Part shown: piece by piece, positions 38,955 through 48,071 of the stretch
Numbering within the stretch: position 1 is the stretch's first letter
Layout of the letters: each line of letters starts with the position of its first letter
DNA from: a virus
IMG/VR virus record: IMGVR_UViG_3300045973_001492
Coordinates: 1-48,071 of that record
DNA length: 48,071 nt
Strand: one strand, 5' to 3'
Made by a program: the position numbers and the translations under genes
Notes under the pieces: model-generated
Databases searched by the model: none
Told to the model about the DNA's origin: nothing
What the model saw: the letters and a program-made list of their open reading frames with translations, nothing else

Positions 38955-38984
38955 TCAGCTTATAAATTGATTTACACCACCAAG

Positions 38985-39007
38985 CCCCGTAATTACGGGG
39001 TTTTTTT
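38985..39007 (+). terminator. Strong terminator before tail module
   Basis: CCCCGT (38985-38990) pairs with ACGGGG (38995-39000) around AATT, followed by seven T's. The TGTCACAGC motif begins 2 nt later at 39009. Confidence 0.9.
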
Positions 39008-39008
39008 A

Positions 39009-39017
39009 TGTCACAGC
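39009..39017. promoter_or_regulatory. TGTCACAGC module-start motif before tape measure
   Basis: The same 9-mer as at 13228, 19486 and 23530, here between the strong terminator and the tape-measure start 45 nt farther on. The ATG at 39008 that overlaps it is in frame with the tape-measure gene, but is likely part of the motif and not a start codon. Confidence 0.5.
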
Positions 39018-39061
39018 ATTCCCCATTATTAAAATGCAATTTTACTGAAAATCAGCATCTA

Positions 39062-42000
39062 ATGGCAAAGACTATATCCGACGAGCAAATGAAATTATCC
39101 ATTATCATCAATGGAAACGAAGCTCAAAAAGAACTCCTTGATTTAGAAAAATCAACCCGAAAACTTACCGAAGAAAACAAGGCTCTAGGCTTGCAAAAGA
39201 AACTCCTTATCAAACAAGGCAAGGAAGAGTCTGCCGAATATAAAACGCTAACAGCTACAATGAAGGCAAATACTGCCGAAATTACCAGCAACAAAAATAA
39301 AATGGTTGAACTGCAAAATCAAATTGGACTTACCGGTTTAACGATGCACCAACTCACCCAAAAAGCGCAGTTACTCCGTATGTCATTACTCAATGCCATA
39401 CCAGGAGGCGAAGCCCATAAAAAATATACAGCAGAATTAGGTTTAGTAACAGCAAGAATGGACGAGCTAAAAGGAAAATCTGCAGCCGCCAAGATGTCCT
39501 TAGGTTCATTAGCAGATTCCTTCAACCGTTATCAAGCCATTACGCTTGGAGTTGTAGCGGCACTTACAGGTGTAGTTCTTTCTATCCAAAAAATAATTGA
39601 TATCAACGGCAAACTCTCCGATGCGCAGGCGGATGTGATGAAAACCACTTCTATGACTAAGGCAGAAGTAGATGAACTCACCAAGTCTTTCGGTTTACTC
39701 GAAACCAGAACCTCTCGCATCGACTTACTCAAAATTGCCGAGCAAGGCGGTCGTTTAGGTATTATGAAAGAAGATATTGGCGACTTCGTAAAGACAATGA
39801 ATATGGCAGCCGTTTCTCTTGGAGATTCTTTTACTGGAGGTGTTGACCAAGTGGCGGAACAATTAGGAAAAATAAAATTCCTGTTCAAAGAAACTAAGGA
39901 TATGAATGTCGAAGAGGCCTATAACTCCATAGGTTCTGCTATCAACGATTTGGGAGCAAACGGAACAGCAAACGAAGCTAATATTGCCGAGTTTACCAAG
40001 CGCATCGGTTCACTTACTGATGTGTTGAAACCATCCGTACAAGAAACGTTGGCATTAGGTACTGCATTCGAAGAATCAGGAATCGAAGCAGAACAGTCTT
40101 CCAGAGCGTATAATATTTTTATGAAGCAAGCTTCTACTTCGGCTGATAAGTTTGGTAAAGTAATGAACTTATCTACTAAGGCTGTCGAAGACATGATCAA
40201 TACGAATCCTTTGAATTTTATGCTTGAATTCTCCAAAGGATTAAACGGTATGAACGCCACTGAAGTTGCAAAAACATTAGATTATTTAGGAGTAAATGCC
40301 GATGGTGCCAATAAAGTAATTGGAGCAATGGGAAATAACTTCGACCGCTTCCACCAGTTAATTGACCTATCAAACAATTCATTTTCTACCGGAACATCAT
40401 TAATAAATGAGTACAATATCAAAAACAATAACCTTGCAGCAACCCTCGAAAAAATAAGCAAAAGAGTTTCAGGCTGGTTCTCTTCAGAAACTTTTATCAA
40501 ATGGCTTTCGACTGCAGTAGATTGGATTGCAAAATTTGTAGGCGCCACAGATGATGCAGATGGTTCTGTAACCGCTTGGAAAAACTCCTTAGTTTTCATA
40601 GCTAAGATGATTGCCATAGTAACCGCTGCAATGATAACCAATGTAGGTTGGCAACAATTAGTAGTCCTTTGGACAAATCGAAACACTGAAGCTAATATAC
40701 TCTACACTACCGGAGCTAAAGCGCGTGCCTTTGCTGATGGTGTTGCAATGGTTGCCTCACAAGCTTATGCTGCCGTTACAATGTTAATGACAGGAAATAT
40801 TGCAGGAGCAACACAAGCATTCAGGGTATTGACCGCTACAATGATGACAACGCCTTGGGGATTTATCATTGGTGCAATAGCAGCTATCGGAACGGCTTAT
40901 GTAATGTTTTCTGAAGACGCAAAAGAAGCCGATACTGCTCAGTCAATGCTCAATAAAACCATTAAGGATTCAGACGCTATTGTTAACCAGCAAACGGCAT
41001 CAATGAAAACGTTGTTGGCTGTAGCCAAAGACGAAACAGCTTCTAAAGAAGCTCGTTTGGCAGCCATAAAAAAACTAAATGAAATTTCCCCGGAATATCT
41101 CAACACGCTTACTCTCGAAAATGTAAAAACTGCAGAAGGCACAAAACTAATTGATGCTTACGTAAAATCTTTGGAGAAAAAAGCAATGCTCGAAGTTCTC
41201 CAAAAAAGACAGAAGGCAATTATGGAGGATATGGACAAAAAGAAAAATATGTCCTTAGACGAAGAAATTCATTGGTACGACGAAGCTTGGGCAATGGTTA
41301 AGAATTTAGGCAATGCAGAATTAGCTGGAGCCGATGTTGCTATAACAGCTTCTCAAAGAAAACAAAAAGGACTCGCTGATTTGCAAAACCAATTGAAACT
41401 AACCAATGCCGAGATGGAAGCCTTCCTCAAAAAGAATCCTTCCGTAATCGTAGATATTGAAACAGGCACAACTCCTAAAGGTTCTAATTATACTGTAGGT
41501 GGAGGAGCTGGAGCAGGAACAGGAACCGGAAATAAGAAAAACCCAAACTCTACTCTTGCCGAAATCAACAAACTAAAACTGGATGAACAATTAAAATTCA
41601 ACGAGCAAACCTTAAAACTATCTCGTCAACTCGAAGATGATAAGATAGCAGCGATGCAAGACGGTTATGATAAAGAAGTGCTGATAGAAAACAACCGTTA
41701 CCAACGTGAAGTCGAAGACCTAAACCGTCAAAAAGTTCACACAGACGAACTCGCAAAACTCGATGAAGACATTGCCAAAGCCAAAGAATCTAAAGACTTA
41801 ACAAAATACAATGCTTTGCTAACCATTCGCAAAGGGTGGGATGCAAAAAACTTGGCACTCGATGCTCAAATTGATGCTATTAAAGAAGGTAAATTAAACA
41901 TCCACAACAACAAAGTTGCTATCATCAAGGAGAAAGCCGCCAAGGATTTACTCGACAAAGAGCAAGAAACATTTAACCAGGAGAAACAAGCTCGCGAAAC

Positions 42001-43267
42001 TGCTTTCTACAATGAACTTGCTGGAATGGATCTAACTGATTCAGAGAAAGCCGCTCGCATTAAAGCTTTCAATGAAAGTGAAATCGAAATTCAAAAAACG
42101 TTCTTAGTCAAAAAAATTGCGGAACTCAACAGCATTATGGCTGGCAATATTATTGAGGGAATTGATTTTTCTTTAATGTCACCAGAAGCAAAGAAAAAAC
42201 TAGGGGAAGACCTTGCTCTTGTTATGAATGCTTTAGCAAAAATAAATAATGCAAATCCTAATAAAGCAGGCAAAGAACTAGACTTAGGACTTGGTGGAGA
42301 AGGCAAAGATATTCTTGGCTTTTCACAACAGCAATGGGATAATTTTGCAACAAATATTGAGAAAGGCACCATTGGTATTCAAACCTTACAAATGGCGTAT
42401 CAGTTAGCTTCCCAAGTCGTTGGTCAATTAGACCAATATATGACCGCTTCTGAAAATGCTACTGTCAAAAAAACAGAAACTATTACCAATCAGAAAAAGA
42501 AAAAACTAGACAAGCAACTCAAGGATGGTATTATTTCCAAAACGCAATACGACAAGAAAGTAGCCAAGCTAGACGAAGAACTGGAAAATAAAAAGTTCGA
42601 AATTGAACTCAAACAAGCCAAGCGTAAAAAAGCAATGTCTATTGTGGACACAGTTGTAAATACTGCCGTTGCCATAATGCAAGCCTATTCACAATTAGGA
42701 CCCATTGGGGGAACAATAGCAGCTGCGCTGATTGGAATTATGGGTGGTTTACAAATTGCCACGATTATGAAACAACCTTTGCCAACTCGTGGTTACGAAC
42801 AAGGTCTTTACGGCGACTACGTAACTCGTGAGCAAGACGGCAAGAAATTCAAATCTTCTTACGCAGGGAAAACACGCTCCGGATTAGTTAGCAACACCAG
42901 CCACTTCCTCGTGGCAGAGAATGGTCCTGAAATGGTCATCGATAATAAAGCGTGGCGACAAATGAACCCTGAGGTTAAGGATTCATTAATCCGTGAACTG
43001 CGGGGCATAAGAGGTTTTGAGCAAGGATTATACAACCAGGAGAAAATGCGCATCGAAGTTCCTGCAACTTCTACACCCACCACCGGAGGCAATGATCAAA
43101 TGATGACACTTATGATGACACTTGTTGCCGAGAATACCGCAGTACTCAAAGATTTACGTGACAAAGGAACTATTGCCGTAATGACAAACCGTGACCTCAA
43201 ATCAATGGGCTATCTCAAAGATGGCATCACTGCCTATGATGAACTAAGAACCAAATCTAAACGATAA
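39062..43267 (+). CDS. Tail tape measure protein
   Basis: The largest gene (1401 residues from the preferred start MAKTISDEQMKLSIIINGNE). Residues about 15-150 are coiled coil; about 165-520 is a TP901-type core (SLADSFNRYQAITLGVVAAL, 'QADVMKTTSMTKAEVDELTK', GGRLGIMKEDIGDFVKTMNM). Hydrophobic membrane-active stretches follow at about 510-620 (LVFIAKMIAIVTAAMITNVG, 'TTPWGFIIGAIAAIGTAYVM'), then coiled coil to 1230 and a C-terminal domain (HFLVAENGPEMVIDNKAWRQ). It sets tail length and exits at infection. The length predicts a long, non-contractile tail. Upstream ATG at 39008 lies in the terminator-motif junction and is less likely. Confidence 0.85.
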   Translation: MAKTISDEQMKLSIIINGNEAQKELLDLEKSTRKLTEENKALGLQKKLLIKQGKEESAEYKTLTATMKANTAEITSNKNKMVELQNQIGLTGLTMHQLTQKAQLLRMSLLNAIPGGEAHKKYTAELGLVTARMDELKGKSAAAKMSLGSLADSFNRYQAITLGVVAALTGVVLSIQKIIDINGKLSDAQADVMKTTSMTKAEVDELTKSFGLLETRTSRIDLLKIAEQGGRLGIMKEDIGDFVKTMNMAAVSLGDSFTGGVDQVAEQLGKIKFLFKETKDMNVEEAYNSIGSAINDLGANGTANEANIAEFTKRIGSLTDVLKPSVQETLALGTAFEESGIEAEQSSRAYNIFMKQASTSADKFGKVMNLSTKAVEDMINTNPLNFMLEFSKGLNGMNATEVAKTLDYLGVNADGANKVIGAMGNNFDRFHQLIDLSNNSFSTGTSLINEYNIKNNNLAATLEKISKRVSGWFSSETFIKWLSTAVDWIAKFVGATDDADGSVTAWKNSLVFIAKMIAIVTAAMITNVGWQQLVVLWTNRNTEANILYTTGAKARAFADGVAMVASQAYAAVTMLMTGNIAGATQAFRVLTATMMTTPWGFIIGAIAAIGTAYVMFSEDAKEADTAQSMLNKTIKDSDAIVNQQTASMKTLLAVAKDETASKEARLAAIKKLNEISPEYLNTLTLENVKTAEGTKLIDAYVKSLEKKAMLEVLQKRQKAIMEDMDKKKNMSLDEEIHWYDEAWAMVKNLGNAELAGADVAITASQRKQKGLADLQNQLKLTNAEMEAFLKKNPSVIVDIETGTTPKGSNYTVGGGAGAGTGTGNKKNPNSTLAEINKLKLDEQLKFNEQTLKLSRQLEDDKIAAMQDGYDKEVLIENNRYQREVEDLNRQKVHTDELAKLDEDIAKAKESKDLTKYNALLTIRKGWDAKNLALDAQIDAIKEGKLNIHNNKVAIIKEKAAKDLLDKEQETFNQEKQARETAFYNELAGMDLTDSEKAARIKAFNESEIEIQKTFLVKKIAELNSIMAGNIIEGIDFSLMSPEAKKKLGEDLALVMNALAKINNANPNKAGKELDLGLGGEGKDILGFSQQQWDNFATNIEKGTIGIQTLQMAYQLASQVVGQLDQYMTASENATVKKTETITNQKKKKLDKQLKDGIISKTQYDKKVAKLDEELENKKFEIELKQAKRKKAMSIVDTVVNTAVAIMQAYSQLGPIGGTIAAALIGIMGGLQIATIMKQPLPTRGYEQGLYGDYVTREQDGKKFKSSYAGKTRSGLVSNTSHFLVAENGPEMVIDNKAWRQMNPEVKDSLIRELRGIRGFEQGLYNQEKMRIEVPATSTPTTGGNDQMMTLMMTLVAENTAVLKDLRDKGTIAVMTNRDLKSMGYLKDGITAYDELRTKSKR

Positions 43268-43271
43268 AACT

Positions 43272-45080
43272 ATGGCATATTCAAAAGTAATTATCACATT
43301 CAACGCAGTACCTAATCTTGATGAAGTACTCAATATTGCAGAAACTTCTTTATCCTTAAACCTAAACGAAATATTCAAAGAAGCTCGTTATGTTTCAGGA
43401 CAATGTGGTTTGCCTCCATTTATCCCAGAAGATGGTATTCATCCGGATAGATACATAGGTTTTGTTTCAGCAAATTATAAAACAGCTTTCAATGCTGATC
43501 ATAATACAACTGCATTATTTACGGTAACTTCTACAAATGGAACTACTAATTCAGGAATAGGAACCGTAACTATTACTGCAAATTATTCCGGAGCAGTATT
43601 TGTTTTAGGAACATCAACAGCAGATCTAGACATAGATATTACAAATGAAACTCCTGTAACTCCTCCTCCTGGAACAATATCATTTACACCAAATAGTATT
43701 GCTTTCGAACACGCTCAAAACGATACCCTACCTTCCTTTGGGATTGCATTTAGTGGCGACCTTTGGAAAATAGTAGGTAAACCTAACTTTCTTTTATCAT
43801 CTTCCACCTCTGGAGTGACAATTACTACTACTGGTTCAGGCGCAGGATTGTACCAAACCATTTCAGGATCTGGCGATGCGCTTGTAAATATTGCGCTAAC
43901 TGCTTATTACGATACGGATATTACTTTTTCTGGAGCTGATATCGCAGGAACTTTTCAAGTATTAAAAGATAATGTAGCCGAAGGAACAATTGCTTACACC
44001 GTGGCAATTACTAAACTCTCCGATTTCTTGACGATTCCTTATGTTTCAGGAAATAAAGCTTTCACGTTAGACACAAAGTTTTTTGATTTCTTTTCTTCGA
44101 ATGCTGACACCTATTTTCAGTTTGATGCAGCAGTAAAAACCTATGACTTTTTTACAAATGCGCTCAATGAATATTCTATTACTCAAAAAATAGGATTATT
44201 CCAGGGAAAAGCAAAAGCAAACCTAGGTCAAATCATCCATCGCCTAATGCAAAATTTCAATACCGTAAACGAAACGCTTTTGCAATACAAAGAGGCAACT
44301 ATAAAAATCACCTGCTCTGAAAAATTATTGGCAAACGATGCCGTAATACGTACAGGACAATCAACAGATATTCCTTTTATAGCTGGATTATCTCGCGGAA
44401 TTACAACACTTGGTTTCTTAGATTTTAATCTAAAACCAAACCGAGTAACGAAAAATAGTTTTACTTACTTAAATATTTTAATTCCAGATACCGGAATCTA
44501 TCTTATATATTCCTATAAAAATGGATTACCATTACCTAGCATTACACTAACGGCTTCTTCAAGTCATATTATTTGCTATAAAATACTTTTCTCGGATTAT
44601 GAAAAAGGAGATGTGATTGATTTCTATCTCTTCAATGCTACTACCGGTAACCGTATTGATTCTACTAGGAAAACATTCAAACTTTTTCCAGAAGGAAATC
44701 ATTCAAATCATATTGTTTGGGAAAACGAATTTTTATTGCAATCCGCAATAGAATGTACCGGCACAGCATCTATAAAATCAGATTTTGAATTCCAATCTCA
44801 AAAAGTTTTTAATTTACTGGTCGAAAAATTAGAATACTTGAACACCACTAAAGAAGTTCGTTTTACTATTAATACGGGTTGGCTACTTAAATCAGATATT
44901 GACACCATCGAAAGCTTGATGCGTGCCAAAAGAGTGTGGTTAATAAATGGAGATTCTACTATCGAAATAAGACCCACTTCAAAATCAATCCTTAATGACG
45001 ATATCGAACGAGAATTAATCGAATTCACACTTGAATTTATAATAAATAGAACCTACAATGAGGAAACTTATTCACTCTAA
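43272..45080 (+). CDS. Distal tail / baseplate protein
   Basis: A 602-residue protein right after the tape measure. The N-terminal 110 residues (KVIITFNAVPNLDEVLNIAE) form a beta domain; about 130-250 are Ig-like repeats with Thr/Gly/Ser (PPPGTISFTPNSIAFEHAQN). The remaining part, with 'DTGIYLIYSYKNGLPLPSIT' and ILNDDIERELIEFTLEFIIN, may be the tail-hub domain. Position and size correspond to the distal tail protein of siphophages. It overlaps the next gene by 23 nt. Confidence 0.6.
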   Translation: MAYSKVIITFNAVPNLDEVLNIAETSLSLNLNEIFKEARYVSGQCGLPPFIPEDGIHPDRYIGFVSANYKTAFNADHNTTALFTVTSTNGTTNSGIGTVTITANYSGAVFVLGTSTADLDIDITNETPVTPPPGTISFTPNSIAFEHAQNDTLPSFGIAFSGDLWKIVGKPNFLLSSSTSGVTITTTGSGAGLYQTISGSGDALVNIALTAYYDTDITFSGADIAGTFQVLKDNVAEGTIAYTVAITKLSDFLTIPYVSGNKAFTLDTKFFDFFSSNADTYFQFDAAVKTYDFFTNALNEYSITQKIGLFQGKAKANLGQIIHRLMQNFNTVNETLLQYKEATIKITCSEKLLANDAVIRTGQSTDIPFIAGLSRGITTLGFLDFNLKPNRVTKNSFTYLNILIPDTGIYLIYSYKNGLPLPSITLTASSSHIICYKILFSDYEKGDVIDFYLFNATTGNRIDSTRKTFKLFPEGNHSNHIVWENEFLLQSAIECTGTASIKSDFEFQSQKVFNLLVEKLEYLNTTKEVRFTINTGWLLKSDIDTIESLMRAKRVWLINGDSTIEIRPTSKSILNDDIERELIEFTLEFIINRTYNEETYSL

Positions 45081-46896
45081 ATTTGAACTGGATTTATCCA
45101 ATTTCAAAATATCAGATACTGAAGAAAACAATTGTTTCTCCGATTCTTTCTTTGTCAAATATTCCTTTCCGTTCGAGATAGATCTAATTGAGGATTTAGA
45201 CATCGCCTTTGGTTTTATTTCCCAATACAATTCAGATAGTGTGGCAACCTATTTTGATTGTAAATACATCCACAATGACAAAATTGAAGATGCCATTTTC
45301 GAAATCGAATCCTATCAGGATAGATTGAGCTGCACACTCCGATTTGGATTTGAGCAGTTGCCATCTTTTGATAAAAAACTTTCAGAATTATCACTAGATA
45401 AATTTCTTTTGCCAGATGGAACCACCATTTACGAACACGCTCAAACGATTATTTCCCAAACATTTCCTGCCGTAAATTATAATTTTCCGCAAATACATGT
45501 AGATAAATATGATACTACTGACGAATTATGGTTAGGATTCGAAGGGATTTTAAACAATCGCATCAGTGGTGATTTTAGAATAAACGAAGTCATTGGCGAT
45601 GATACTTTAAATCGAAATATAATGCAACCTTTACCCTATTGGATTCATATCCTACAACGCGCAATGATAGATGGAGGGTATATTTTATCAGGAAAAATAC
45701 TTACAGACGAACGATTACAAAAAGCCTGCCTTTATGCCGATGTCGATTATTTTACTAAAGCAACCGTACAGGAAGATGTTATTATTTCGCAAATGTCAGA
45801 AGATGCTAGCGATACAAATTATAATAATTCAAATAATACACACGCTCAAAATTTTTATTCCCATACTGTTTTAGCCACACCAGGCAAGTACAATATCAGT
45901 GGAACTATCAAGTCAATGCGATGGTCAAATTTTCCCGCATATTTTCAAATAAAATATCGAAACAAAGTAATATTTTATACTCGGTCATCACCTACAAAGA
46001 TTTTTAACGGTTCAACTTTTAGAGATTATGATGTAGATGTAAACTTTGAAACCATCGTAGATCTAAATCCAAATGATATTACTGTCGAAGGCTATATCGC
46101 GTATTCAGAAACTCAAAGTATTATTAATTTAACCATATCTACCATTCGATTGAATGATGCGCTGGGGATTCCAGTTCCAACTATTATAAATGAAAATAAA
46201 ATAGATTTAACAAAATCCGTTCCTGACATTACGGTACTAGAATTTATAAAAGTTGTAAAAAACTGGTTCAATTATGATTTAAGTATTGAAGGAAACTTTG
46301 CTATAATGAACCCGATAGAAGATGAAATTAATTATAATAACGCTTTCTCTTTAGAAAAACAAGAAGTTAAAAAACCACTCCGAAAGTTCTCGCAAGGAAC
46401 CTCTTTTCTGTTAAAATTTCAGGATATAGAGAGCAAAGCATATACATTTCTTCCCGTTTTTCATAGCAATACCGGTTATGTAAATTCAAATTATACAACT
46501 GATGATAAAACAACTACCATAGAAATAAACGCCTTGCCTTTGCCTTTACTTACTAGAACTACAGCACAAACAGCTCACGCTTTCGAGAGTGATAATGCAA
46601 AAGTATTTCTCGTAAAATACGATGGTTTATATAACGGAAATAATTTAGCGCAGTCTAATATTGATTATTGCATTCCCGCAGTTCATCTGCAATACTGGAA
46701 AAAATGGTTTGATTTTAGAGTTTTTGCGCAAGGATTTCGTTGGACATTCACCGCTTGGAACAGTTATATCAAGGATATAAAGGCAAAGACTAAAATATTC
46801 GCCTATAATAGATTCCACATTATAAAAACCATCAATAAAACCGAAATAAATCCAAATTTATTCACGGTTGAAATTGAAACCGAAGCTTTAAAATAA
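45058..46896 (+). CDS. Tail-associated baseplate hub protein
   Basis: A 612-residue protein, last gene of the tail operon. It begins MRKLIHSKFELDLSNFKISD and contains 'FSDSFFVKYSFPFEIDLIED', then a hub-like set of domains: 'TVLEFIKVVKNWFNYDLSIE' resembles the DxxLxWL-type segment of hub proteins, followed by a beta part with a late 'INKTEINPNLFTVEIETEAL' end. It probably closes the tail tip and anchors the fibres, which are encoded far away at 9-18 kb. Family not certain. Confidence 0.6.
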   Translation: MRKLIHSKFELDLSNFKISDTEENNCFSDSFFVKYSFPFEIDLIEDLDIAFGFISQYNSDSVATYFDCKYIHNDKIEDAIFEIESYQDRLSCTLRFGFEQLPSFDKKLSELSLDKFLLPDGTTIYEHAQTIISQTFPAVNYNFPQIHVDKYDTTDELWLGFEGILNNRISGDFRINEVIGDDTLNRNIMQPLPYWIHILQRAMIDGGYILSGKILTDERLQKACLYADVDYFTKATVQEDVIISQMSEDASDTNYNNSNNTHAQNFYSHTVLATPGKYNISGTIKSMRWSNFPAYFQIKYRNKVIFYTRSSPTKIFNGSTFRDYDVDVNFETIVDLNPNDITVEGYIAYSETQSIINLTISTIRLNDALGIPVPTIINENKIDLTKSVPDITVLEFIKVVKNWFNYDLSIEGNFAIMNPIEDEINYNNAFSLEKQEVKKPLRKFSQGTSFLLKFQDIESKAYTFLPVFHSNTGYVNSNYTTDDKTTTIEINALPLPLLTRTTAQTAHAFESDNAKVFLVKYDGLYNGNNLAQSNIDYCIPAVHLQYWKKWFDFRVFAQGFRWTFTAWNSYIKDIKAKTKIFAYNRFHIIKTINKTEINPNLFTVEIETEALK

Positions 46897-46897
46897 C

Positions 46898-46926
46898 AAA
46901 AAAGCCACTAATTAAGTGGCTTTTTT
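46898..46926. terminator. Bidirectional terminator between tail operon and integrase
   Basis: AAAAAAGCCACT (46898-46909) pairs with AGTGGCTTTTTT (46915-46926) with a 5-nt loop and T-tracts on both strands. It ends the rightward tail operon and the leftward integrase gene, whose stop codon lies inside it. Confidence 0.9.
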
Positions 46927-48071
46927 GTTAAAATATCATCTAGGTTATTGATCTGTTCATTCGATATACTTTCCACAATATGAACATAATCCATCGTTTC
47001 CCTTATTTGGCTGTGTCCAAGAAGTTTCTGTAGGATTTCAACTCTTCCGCCACAAATCAAGAAGTTAGTGGCAAAAGAATGTCGAGCCACGTGAAAGGTA
47101 ATTCTCTTAGTAATACCGCAAGATTTAGCAATAGTTTTTAATTCTCTATTAATATGCTGTTCAGTATATTCACCATAAAATAATTGGTTGGTTCCAATGA
47201 ATTTCAAAGCTGAATTAGACAACTGAATTCGTTGCAACTTTCCTGTTTTTACAGAAAAAAACATTAAAATATTAGTAATAATATTATCAGGTCCAATAGC
47301 TTTTATATCCGAAATTCGTAGTCCTGTAAAGCAGGAAAACAAAAACCGCGCTAATATATTTTTAAGAGTTGGATTTATAAATTCAGATGAATAATATTCG
47401 TATAATTTGAAAATCTCATCAGGAGTTAGAAAAGTTCTATTGCTTATCGCCCTTTTAGTTTTGATTTCCTTATAATTCAGTGGTGTAATAATTCCTAAAT
47501 CATTGGCAATGTGTAAATATTTTTTGAAGTTTTTTGCCAAAGTTTGAATTGTATGTGGCTCATTTTTCTCCTTAGTTTTAAAATGATAAAGCATAGCGTC
47601 AAAAAATACTGGTGTAATTTCATAAAACAATATAGACGATTTATATTTTTTCACTTTATTAAGCGAACTCGTTTGCTGTTTCACAGTTGCCGAATCTTTC
47701 AAAAGCACTTGGTTTTTCATTTCCAATTCCCAAAATTTTATAAAATCAATTCTCGAAGTTGGATTTTCATATTCATGAAGTAGTTTAGTCATATCCAAAA
47801 CCTCTCCGGATAACCTATAACTAAGCTCAATTTTATGAATATCAGAAAAAGTTTTTTCGATTATCATATTATAATCCCGACTGAATGGATGTTTCATTTT
47901 CACGCGTTGTTTCAACTTATCAAAATCATTTGGACAAACCGCTACATTTATTGGCATTTTCTTTTTTTCCTTATTCAAAAACATTTGAAGATATAAAGCA
48001 CAAGTTCCATCTGCGCGAACGTAATCATCTTTGATCACTATTTTCGCTGTTAACTTCCCACTAAAATTCAT
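46908..48071 (-). CDS. int: Tyrosine site-specific integrase
   Basis: A 387-residue recombinase of the Bacteroidetes type. The N-terminal 90 residues are an arm-binding domain (FSGKLTAKIVIKDDYVRADG), about 100-200 the SAM-like core-binding domain, and the rest the catalytic domain. Catalytic residues read as Arg252 (CFTGLRISDI), Lys275 (SVKTGK), His327 and Arg330 (HVARHSFATN), His353 (LLGHSQ) and Tyr362 (MDYVHIVE): a full set. It should integrate and, with an excisionase, excise the phage. The start codon is the last base triplet of the window, so its promoter and attP are not visible. Confidence 0.9.
   Translation of the reverse strand: MNFSGKLTAKIVIKDDYVRADGTCALYLQMFLNKEKKKMPINVAVCPNDFDKLKQRVKMKHPFSRDYNMIIEKTFSDIHKIELSYRLSGEVLDMTKLLHEYENPTSRIDFIKFWELEMKNQVLLKDSATVKQQTSSLNKVKKYKSSILFYEITPVFFDAMLYHFKTKEKNEPHTIQTLAKNFKKYLHIANDLGIITPLNYKEIKTKRAISNRTFLTPDEIFKLYEYYSSEFINPTLKNILARFLFSCFTGLRISDIKAIGPDNIITNILMFFSVKTGKLQRIQLSNSALKFIGTNQLFYGEYTEQHINRELKTIAKSCGITKRITFHVARHSFATNFLICGGRVEILQKLLGHSQIRETMDYVHIVESISNEQINNLDDILTKKPLN

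Noticed and set aside
39008-39061. Upstream ATG as the tape-measure start
   Set aside because: It lies 1 nt after a strong terminator T-run and is part of the repeated TGTCACAGC motif; the ATG at 39062 has a normal phage-like beginning.
39319-42675. Several long minus-strand frames inside the tape-measure gene
   Set aside because: They mirror the codon pattern of the + strand gene, lack leaders and have Ser/Ala/Phe-rich composition typical of antisense shadows.
1-48071. CRISPR arrays, tRNA genes and insertion sequences
   Set aside because: No regularly spaced direct repeats, no cloverleaf with TTCGA-type arm, and no transposase were seen on reading both strands.
1-48071. Window as a complete circular genome
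   Set aside because: The two ends coincide exactly with a stop codon and a start codon, which suggests clipping at gene borders; no att repeat or terminal overlap is visible.

Overview
The window reads as an almost complete temperate tailed phage (siphovirus type), probably a prophage, of a Flavobacterium-like host in Bacteroidetes. Reasons: a tyrosine integrase at the right edge and an XRE repressor at the left edge; one co-oriented set of primase-helicase, terminase, portal, S49 protease, capsid, tape measure and baseplate genes; a visibly AT-rich sequence; A-rich leaders without strong Shine-Dalgarno sites; and -7 elements of the Bacteroidetes form TAnnTTTG ahead of several units. The window starts on the repressor stop codon and ends on the integrase start codon, so attachment sites cannot be seen.

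Layout. (1) 1-432: repressor, operators and a divergent Cro-like gene. (2) 433-8362: early region with a primase-helicase, a DUF4406 protein, a DUF3127 OB-fold protein, an ASCH-like protein, several unknowns, one gene broken by a stop at codon 4, and one gene bounded by an attC-like hairpin. (3) 8363-8920: a non-coding control region with twelve GTTACA/TGTAAC copies, then two repressor-type operators and a promoter. (4) 8921-13222: fibre/adhesin genes. (5) 13287-19468: lysis genes (holin-like, DUF5675, spanin-like) interleaved with more fibre and baseplate genes. (6) 19537-23420: S49 protease, scaffold-capsid fusion and a second virion protein. (7) 23621-29071: coiled-coil and PLD-like pair, DUF6527 cassette, small membrane proteins, YopX-like protein, then terminase. 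(8) 29122-32391: two converging accessory operons (four small unknowns; DUF932 with SymE-like) whose promoters share one palindrome. (9) 32831-37845: portal and connector genes, the first part with foreign-looking codon use. (10) 37901-39007: a lipoprotein, a 33-residue membrane peptide, a structured RNA locus and a small gene. (11) 39062-46896: tape measure and baseplate. (12) 46908-48071: integrase on the opposite strand.

How it fits together. The same TACTNNNAGTA operator pair, spaced 32 bp, occurs at the lysogeny switch and at the 8.9 kb promoter, so the repressor probably holds both the early genes and the first virion operon. A short motif, TGTCACA(G/C), stands at the head of six downstream modules, usually just after a terminator, and may coordinate late transcription or mark recombination joints. 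The least explained elements are the 118-nt RNA with an 18-bp closing stem at 38.6 kb, the GTTACA array, and the CGTANNNNTACG palindromes at 29.1, 32.4 and 37.2 kb.
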